Shown here: one piece after another, positions 56,746-64,000 of the stretch
Layout: each line of letters begins with the position of its first letter
How positions within the stretch are numbered: position 1 is the first letter of the stretch
Source: Bathymodiolus brooksi
Lineage: Eukaryota; Mollusca; Bivalvia; Mytilida; Modiolidae
DNA: 64,000 nucleotides
Assembly (NCBI GenBank): GCA_963680875.1
Contig: OY804588.1
Location: 81,740,829 to 81,804,828, forward strand
Reading direction: 5' to 3'
Notes under the pieces: generated by a model
Told to the model about the DNA's origin: nothing
Database searches by the model: none
Seen by the model: only the letters and a program-made list of their open reading frames with translations
Made by a program: the position numbers and the translations under genes

Positions 56746-59650
56746 AGCACAGAGAGCTCTACAGCAACATGGGCATGCGCATTGAATACACAATCTTCCG
56801 TATGATGAGATTGAAATCCTTTCGTCCGGAAATTGATAAAAATTGGCAGCCCCGGAGAGAATGCCAAAAATATAAAAAAAAGTCTCCAATAAATGATTTT
56901 AAAACTAAAATGATATCATGAACTTCTAAAAAATGCTATTTAAGTAACAAAAGACAATAAAAGGTGCTTACATTGTTAAATTAATCAGAATGACATCTCC
57001 CTATCAAAGTCATGACGTCATGTTATTCATATACATAGGCCAAAGTCGTCAACAACATTTCGCGGAATTTTAATTAAAATCTTGTATTTTCATTCCCGAG
57101 TCAACAAATTTCAAAACGACATCTATTTCATTTGCAACTGCGTCAATTCCGTAAATCGTGACGACATGTAAACAAACACAGCATTTTTTTCAAGCGTGTC
57201 CAGATTATTAGATAAAAACCTTTCTAGTTACGGATTAGTAAAAGATAATTATAGAATAAATTTGACTTAATTTTGAACTACAATATTTTCAGAAAATATC
57301 AAATTTATTTTTTGGACCATTTGTAGCCGATGTAGAAAAACTCGCCTTGGTGTGTTTTAGTTTTGTTTTATTTTTTGCAGAATCTACGCGGGTGGTCTAC
57401 ATATTTACTCGGATCAATGAAAACTTTGAATTTTGATTAATACAACACTGGCGTACTGAAAGGACTTTATGTTAACATGGACTATCAGGTTAAGGACAAC
57501 AACTGTTCATTTTTTTATCACTGTGAATGACTCTTAAGACAACACGAATCTGGTCATTTTTTGACGTATGGACATTTCATGTCACGCCCAACTGCATTGC
57601 ACTGTCGAACTCCAGATTTATATTGACATTTCGTTACTGTATATATGACTTACCAGTTTAAAAGAAATCCAAACACAATTCCTGTCTCCAAGATTATTTG
57701 TACATGTACCACAATATTCCTAAAGTTCTACAATAAATGCGTAAATAAAAACGAATCTGGCCACCATTCATCGTCATGTTAATATTTTTTTTATCACATC
57801 ATATTTTACGTTGCAACAAGTAAAGGTCAGCATTGAAATCGTATTTGGGTCACAACTGACACGCAAAGATGACAATGTCATCAATATTTTTTAATGCGCA
57901 TCTATAGTACACGTACAATAACTAGGAGGAGATCACAGGGACCTGCTCCCGGCCTTTCGTTATCAATAATTTTAACCCTACTATCAATGTGCGGTACTAA
58001 AATATCACAAGGGATGACACCTGTACATATTTATACTTAATTCCTTCCTTTCGTACGGTTTAGTTGTGCTGAATAATGGTAATTCCAAATAAATATCACA
58101 AAAATCCTAAAGTATACTAAAAATCCAGCTTTTTAAAATTTTGCCAAAGGGGGGGGGGGGGGGGGGGGGGAAGGGGCTTGTGCCCCTTGCCACCGGCTCA
58201 TATGTCTCTGATAAGAAAAGATAGTGGTGAACATTAACATTTTTCATTTTCATACAATTTTTGCATTTATTATTTCTTTGGCTAAGTAACAAACATTTTC
58301 TAACCATGATGTGCTTGCAAGGAACAGGGAACGCATGACTTTTTCCTTATTTCTGTTAGTGTTAATTATTTCTATCAGTACCCATTTGTTTATTCATCTT
58401 ACATTTTCCGTCAGTCTGGTCCTACAACATATTTGAATACTACCAACATCTGCCGACAATGGTTTAGAATAGTAAGACACAATGAATTTTATTTATTTAA
58501 CTATTAATTATGCCGTTCATACTATATGTATATCTGTTATTATTTATTAAACTCAGTCTTTCTAAAATAAATGCTATAAAATTATTAACCAGCTTGTTGT
58601 TGAAACATTAAAAGGTAATAACATTACACAAGAAGGAATATATGTCTGTATAATCTTGTCACAGATAATTTTAAAGAGTATGATTTCGATACTGAATATT
58701 GCCTTAATATATATATCACGCCTCTACTGTGCTTTTTCCAATAAAAAAATATTGAATATTGATAAATATTTTGTACGTGAAAGCAGAGACATGTCTGATG
58801 AAAGCGGTACCTATATAATTCTTTTCAAATTAAAAACTATTTTGTTCACTTGGAGATAGCATAATATTGGCCCAAATACACATACTTTAAAATGTCGAAA
58901 TGAACATGATCAGTATTAAAGTAACCGTACGCAGTGCAGTCTTATGTGTGGGCACAATGGACAGTTGCACGGTGGTCCCAAAAGCAAATGAACCCCATGC
59001 TAATCTATGTATGTTGTATACGGCATAATTTTTAATTTTTAAACACTGATTTTGTTGGAAGTATCAATACAAGAAATATATGTTTAATTTTATCGACCAT
59101 ATATAATTTTATTTCTGTGAGTGTTTGTATAGATATGGGGCCTCATTGCACTGCTTTGACCGGGGCCTATATTGCTGACAAGACGGCCCTGACCGTACGT
59201 CATTCATCATTTACACTTCATGAATATATATCGGCTGTACATAGCATGGTATAGGCCAATATTGCTTATGTATGTTGGTTGCATTAATTGATATTTTCGT
59301 AATAAAACTCTTTTCTTATGACTTAAAAGACCATACTTTCATTTTACAGACACCGGTGTCTACTACCCCCTTTAGGCTTTATAATGGTTGATACCACCCG
59401 CGTACTAGTACTAGTTAGTCTTCAATGTTTGCACTGTCCCTAGTCCAACAATAAAAGATTCCATACTTTTTTCTCATACTTTTCTATTCTACTTCATTTA
59501 ACTTTCCAATGGATGTCATAGGGGATATCATTTAATTTCAAATACTAATGTCCTCTCTATAGGCCATGCCTACTCATATTATGTTGTGATATTCAACTTT
59601 CACTCAAATATATACACACTGGCCAGACAGAAATGCTGTGCTCGCATCTA
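56746..59650. other. Gene-poor AT-rich interval
   Basis: No exon, RNA gene or repeat family recognised apart from a poly-G run at 58149-58170. Expected to hold intron sequence if the Gly/Tyr gene at 56122 has distant 5' exons. Confidence 0.4.
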
Positions 59651-59654
59651 GGCA

Positions 59655-59902
59655 ATGCCTACTCCATATTAGTGCTAGCTCACTGAAACAATGGTCCGCG
59701 GTTAGACATGTCGCTTCACTCGGACACATTATTCTGATTCCGAGCCAACCAGTCTTTGCTCTTTCTCCTTAATGCTGCGTGCTTAGCGGAGAAGCAACAC
59801 ATACCAATTGTATAGTCTTTGGTTTGAACCGACCGGGAGCTCGAACCCACGATCTCCCGCACTCGAGGCGAGCACGATAACCATTACTCCACCGATGCGG
59901 TT
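59655..59902 (-). mobile_element. tRNA-derived SINE
   Basis: 'tagtgctagctcactgaaac', 'tctgattccgagccaaccag', 'gcttagcggagaagcaacac' and tRNA-like head 'cgcactcgaggcgagcacga'. Confidence 0.8.
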
Positions 59903-60009
59903 AACACGTGTTTGAATGTATGATTTTAATATGATGTGTCTCAATTACATGCCAAGGAAGTTAATACATAAAACTTCACGAAATGATTTTCAGTACATAC
60001 ATCTTCATT

Positions 60010-60105
60010 TAGTACGTTTTGGCTTTGCGCGTACCTGATAAATGTTATTCCAGAAACGCGTTGCGCGCACTAAATTTTATATCTACGTTTTTATTACTAT
60101 CAGTC
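60010..60105 (-). repeat. Dispersed repeat family C
   Basis: 'ttggctttgcgcgtacctga', 'attccagaaacgcgttgcgc' and 'atatctacgtttttatta'. A second copy lies at about 60300-60435 ('ttttgaccgtacctgatgaa'). Confidence 0.75.
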
Positions 60106-61329
60106 GGTCGATGCCTCTGCTGAGGGACTATTAGCCCCCGTGGAAATCATCCTACCAGTAGTATGTGCTTCGGCAATGACTATGGTTTAATAGAAATATT
60201 CTTAATCGAAATTTACTGTATCATGCAATTACTATCAAAACTACGGTTCTCCTCCATTAGGCATACATGTATGTAACCTCATCCGATTTGGCTCTCCTGT
60301 TTAGACTCTTTGGTTTTCGTGCTCCCAACGACATTAAATTTTTTGGGGGCTTTCAAATATTTTGGTTTTGACCGTACCTGATGAATGTTATTCTAGAAAC
60401 GGGTCGTGCGCATTAAATTAGATATCTATTGTTTAATTACAAAACATTCGGCCAACATTTTATAAACACATATATTAAACAAATAATTTACTTTTTGGTA
60501 AACATATATAATTTGGATTTGACGGCTATTCTGTCAAACAATACAGTACATTAGAAAAGTATAGCAATAAGTCCACACTCTTAAAAAAATAAGCAAAATC
60601 TAAGCCATGCATGTGCGTGTCACCTTTCATTACTATTACGTTGTTTTATCTATTTATTTATTTCTGTGTTTTCAAAAACAAAGTTGGCAGATGTAAGCCC
60701 TCGAATGGCTAAATTTCTGTCTTGTACTGGAGGTAGACTTTCTACCACAAAACTCACGTGCGTATGCCGAGAGTTTGTATCATTTATCCCTGTTCCGAAA
60801 AGAAATTAATATCTTTCATATGATTGAACGATCAAATTAAACGTTACCTGATATTACATCATACGGGATACTGTTAAACGTCAGTTTATCGTCAGAACAA
60901 AATAATGCAATCAAGATTGATTATATAGTGGTGTCCAATACGTCTAGACTATATGCATAACATGGCGGATGTCTTATAGGAGGCAGCAACTGTTTATCCT
61001 TCGCGAGTTTCTGAGTTTTCACCCCCTTTTTTCTTTTTTTTTTCTTTGGTGGTTGTCTATGTTGATTAAGATTTTAGGTTTCTGTGTTGTCATGTGTTGT
61101 GTTTTATTGTTTTGTTTATCATTATCCTGTGTCTTGCTACCAATGTTGCCAGTGTCTCTGAACTGTCCATTCTTGATTGCCCCTTCGCTTATTTGAATGC
61201 AAGATAAAAAAAAAAAAATATAAAAAGGCATGCACAAAATAAAATATTGTATATTTCTCTCAGTTATTACTAAAGAAAATGAATTAAATTTCATATGGAA
61301 CGGTTTCTTTTTTTTGTCTTTGAAAAGTA

Positions 61330-61600
61330 AACTGAATTTGAAAATACCAAAGGGGTAATCAGAATCCGTAAATCGAAGGACAGACAACACAATGACCAAA
61401 AGACAAAGGACAAAACGACAGGAAACGATCTACAAAACATACACGGTACATATAAAACTAAAGATCGAGTAACACGAACCCCACTAAAAACCGGGGTGAA
61501 CTCAGGTGATTCGGAAGGGTGCGAAGTTCCTGCTCCACTAGTGGCACCCGTCGTGGTAATCTAAGTACAAACCCGGTGATAAGTCATGAATGAGGAAAGG
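61330..61600 (-). repeat. Family A full copy
   Basis: 'aaaataccaaaggggtaatc', 'gaaccccactaaaaaccggg', 'cggtgataagtcatgaatga' and 'ggaaaggactgggaag'. Not present in copy 1 at the corresponding place. Confidence 0.8.
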
Positions 61601-61851
61601 ACTGGGAAGTTTACCAGTTTAATTCCATGTATTATGGTGTCAAATACGTCCGAAAAATATATTATTACACAGCCTCTTTTTGAAATAAAACTGATTCTTG
61701 GTACAATTTTTAAGCGAAATGAAATACAAGTGGAACGAAGATTAGAATTATGAGACTGTTCTTTCACTTTATGTCAAAGCGCATCGTGGAACAGGAACTG
61801 CTGGAGCACTTAAATTCATCGCCGGTTTTAGTGGGTTTCTTGTTTCTCAGT

Positions 61852-62106
61852 GTTAACTTTTCGATATATGTCTAAGAGTATAAATACGGTAGGATATTTA
61901 GATTGGAAGACGGTAATTTCTATTTACGTTTCCGGACAATGTCGCACACAATTTATGATGCCATATACGAGCAGACGATAATTCATCAACATATACATTT
62001 ACGAAGAGAAACTCAGTCACATGCACCGGCGCATTTCTAATGAGATCATACCCAATCGATAAATCGCTCGTTTGTTTACAAAGCGAAAGAAGGACATCAT
62101 GTTAGA
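61852..62106 (+). repeat. Dispersed repeat family E
   Basis: 'tcgatatatgtctaagagta', 'attggaagacggtaatttct', 'aatgtcgcacacaatttatg' and 'gaaagaaggacatcatgtta'. It splits a family A copy (head 61775-61850, remainder from 62107). Confidence 0.7.
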
Positions 62107-62185
62107 ATGCTTTGTAGATCATTGTTTATCCGTTTGTCCTCTTTATTTTGCAGCCATTGTATTTATTGCATGTCTTTCCATTTAC

Positions 62186-62410
62186 AGCTTCTGGTGATCC
62201 CTCTGGTATCCTCAAACCTTCTGATATTCCTTCTGGTATCCTCAAACCTTCTGGTGATCCCTCTGGTATCCTCAAACCTTCTGATATTCCTTCTGGTATC
62301 CTCAAACCTTCTGGTGATCCCTCTGATATCCTCAAAACTTCTGGTGATCCCTCTGGTATCCTCAAACATTTTTTGTGATACCTCTGGTATCCTCAAACTT
62401 TTCTTGAAAA
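62186..62410 (+). repeat. 30-bp minisatellite grown from the end of family A
   Basis: 'ttctggtgatccctctggta' plus 'tcctcaaacc' repeated about eight times, with an alternating 'ttctgatattccttctggta' form in the first half (a 60-bp dimer). The unit is the terminal 30 bp of family A. Length divisible by three creates spurious open frames on both strands. Confidence 0.9.
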
Positions 62411-62834
62411 AGATCCCTGACAACTATCTGAGTGGAAGCGAATATGTGCAAGATTTGTATCCTTTGTTTATACATGTATTTCCGTTGGAGGCACAGTTAT
62501 CAAGAGGGGGTTGGGATCCTATTAACCTGTTTAATCCCGCTACATGTTTGTGCCTGTCCCAAGCCAGGACCTGGATTTCCAACATCATATGTCCTGGTCT
62601 TGTTTGTGTTCATTGAGTTCAGTTAGGGTGAGAGGTGATTGCTTACTTTATTCAAATGGGTGAAAGTGGTGACCATCACCTATTTAACTTTATTTTCATA
62701 ATATACGATTTATTGACTTATTTATTGATTATTGCTTAAAGTTCAGAGCAGTATTTCAACTATGTCCAGGACAAGAACGAGTTGAATAATATACAAAAAA
62801 TGAGGGATGAGATTTTGTCAATGGAGTCAATGAC

Positions 62835-63170
62835 ATTTGACTACAACTGAAAAGGTTTGGAGAGTTGGGAAGGGGCGATAACTTGTGTCTTTCTCATTTT
62901 TGTGGTAACAGTGAGCATACTCTTTTATCGAAATCTACAAAAGAAGTCGTTGGTGTGCAGGTGGGCGTGCACTCTAAACACAACACTTACTACTTACGGT
63001 CCATGGTCATGTTTTCCCTATTATAGCCTGATACCCCCCACCATCCCACATCGAGAGGGCTTCGCCTATCCGCCACCACACGAAACGCTGATTACCTATG
63101 GTAGCTCTATGGGGTTTAGACCTGTGAACCTTCAACAGAACGCACCACGTATAGAAGAAGATTAATACCC
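62835..63170 (+). other. Unassigned open frame, not called as gene
   Basis: A 102-codon frame (62857-63165) begins with a hydrophobic stretch ('CVFLIFVVTVSILFY') but overlaps duplicated non-coding sequence that in copy 1 (55440-55610) has no equivalent frame. Confidence 0.3.
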
Positions 63171-63364
63171 CATTTCAAGAATGTTATTAAAAGGGATCAA
63201 AGATGGACATATGGACGGGGTACGGGTGTCACAAAAGACTACCAGAGGTGCCATGTACATGTACATATTTTCTAGAGTTGAGGTTCTAGCTTTATTCAAA
63301 TCTGATGATCAGTCCTGTTTCTAATCAATTATTTCAATTTTCTTTACTTGATTTTCCTAACCCT

Positions 63365-63555
63365 AACCCGAACCCCCAGTACCCAGAGAAAATCACCGAC
63401 CTGTCGCAAGTCACTGACACACTTTATCATATATTGTTGTATCGAGTACACATAGCCATGAGCGGGATTCGAACTCACAACGTTAGTGGTCCTTAGCATT
63501 GATTGCACAGGTAGTAATACAAATTCAACTACCTTACAATCACCACCACGATGGC
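63365..63555 (-). mobile_element. SINE with MetaSINE-like domain
   Basis: 'cccagtacccagagaaaatc', 'cgcaagtcactgacacactt', 'gccatgagcgggattcgaac' and 'ttgcacaggtagtaatac'. Confidence 0.8.
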
Positions 63556-63939
63556 ACACTTGACTACTACATATATTTACTGTAACAATAAGTTAAATTT
63601 TGACAGAAGTTATGAGTTGTGATAAAACAAAATTATTAATCTCATCATTTTAGATCAATAGTTACTATTTTAAGTATCCTTTGACAAATATTTTAAATAT
63701 ATTCATAAAATATTCAGTATTACAAATGATAATACGAAGGTAGCAATTGGATTTTGACGATTCAGTAGTTTTCATGTAAGCCTCGGGATAAAGTGATTTA
63801 TTTCCTAATAATATTCATACATTTGTGCTTTGACTGGTATAGTCGGGGCAGGCGTATCTCATGGTACATTCTAGCTTTACAAATGTTATTAAGAAATAGC
63901 GTCTTGCTTTACTCTTACATTTTTAATATTGAACATTTC

Positions 63940-64000
63940 TTAACGACAGTATCCTTTGCTGGATCCTTATCCACCGCCATACCCTCCATACCCATGGAGC
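63940..64000 (-). pseudogene. Second copy of the Gly/Tyr-rich 3' exon with early stop, partial
   Basis: The minus strand reads LHGYGGYGGG and then TAA at 63967-63969, where copy 1 has TAC (Tyr). The old ending GSSKGYCR and the ancestral stop at 63940-63942 follow in frame. The protein would lose nine codons including the conserved GSSK tail. The rest of the exon lies outside the window, so a functional shortened protein cannot be excluded. Confidence 0.65.

Larger units (their letters stand above)
60985..64000. repeat. Segmental duplication, copy 2 (runs off the window)
   Basis: Collinear with copy 1, including the family A/B copy without the LINE at 60.99-61.20 kb, 'ccgaaaaatatattattaca' (61.65 kb), 'tcccaagccaggacctggat' (62.56 kb) and the Gly/Tyr exon at the window end. 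Differences are local insertions and the minisatellite at 62.2 kb. Confidence 0.85.

Overview
The window looks like an intergenic-to-genic stretch of a bivalve mollusc nuclear genome. The evidence is indirect. Protein-coding content is sparse and intron-split, and the DNA is AT-rich. Dispersed repeats are dense and resemble families I know from mussel-type bivalves: a tRNA-derived SINE, a second SINE with a central domain like the MetaSINE/BivaMD group, and a 3'-anchored retroelement whose end reads 'gattacccctttggtatctt'. There is also a glycine/tyrosine-rich secreted protein of shell-matrix (shematrin-like) type. I cannot name the genus. No bacterial genes, CRISPR arrays, rRNA or true tRNA genes were seen.

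Layout. 0-13 kb is mosaic repeats with foldback elements and a large TTC/TCC microsatellite. 13.6-16.4 kb holds a Tc1/mariner-like MITE, a truncated reverse-strand ORF resembling DUF6589 proteins, and a Harbinger-like MITE. 17.0-22.2 kb is a tandem array of about 1.75-kb units; one unit carries an 0.8-kb insertion whose empty site survives in the next unit. 22.7-27.3 kb is rich in palindromic foldback elements. 27.7-31.7 kb carries a 25-bp minisatellite and then a plus-strand gene for a single-pass membrane protein. Three exons of that gene join in phase 1 with canonical splice sites, and its last donor site has been tandemly copied into the following intron. 31.7-33.5 kb is 43-bp satellite DNA starting just after that gene's stop. 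37.5-40.0 kb is a complete 2,493-bp terminal-inverted-repeat element with TIRs over 500 bp and a 5-bp target duplication, sitting inside a retroelement copy. 43.8-46.2 kb is an 88-copy, 27-bp minisatellite grown inside a dispersed repeat. 47.4-48.8 kb is the glycine/tyrosine-rich secreted protein gene with a 3'-UTR intron. 51.1-52.3 kb is a 54-bp array, followed by a decayed LINE (52.3-54.15 kb). From about 52.3 kb to the window end a segment is duplicated in tandem (offset about 7.8 kb at its right end). Each copy ends in the 3' exon of a second Gly/Tyr-rich gene on the minus strand; the second copy has an in-frame stop nine codons early.

How the parts relate. The commonest dispersed repeat ('family A/B') appears to be the 5'-truncated 3' end of a reverse-transcriptase retroelement, because two copies (38.1-38.7 kb and 40.2-40.0 kb) run from an RT C-terminal coding segment straight into the repeat's head. 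Several minisatellites are local expansions of segments of this repeat. Coordinates of repeat copies are by eye and approximate to about 10-30 bp unless a terminus or splice site is stated.
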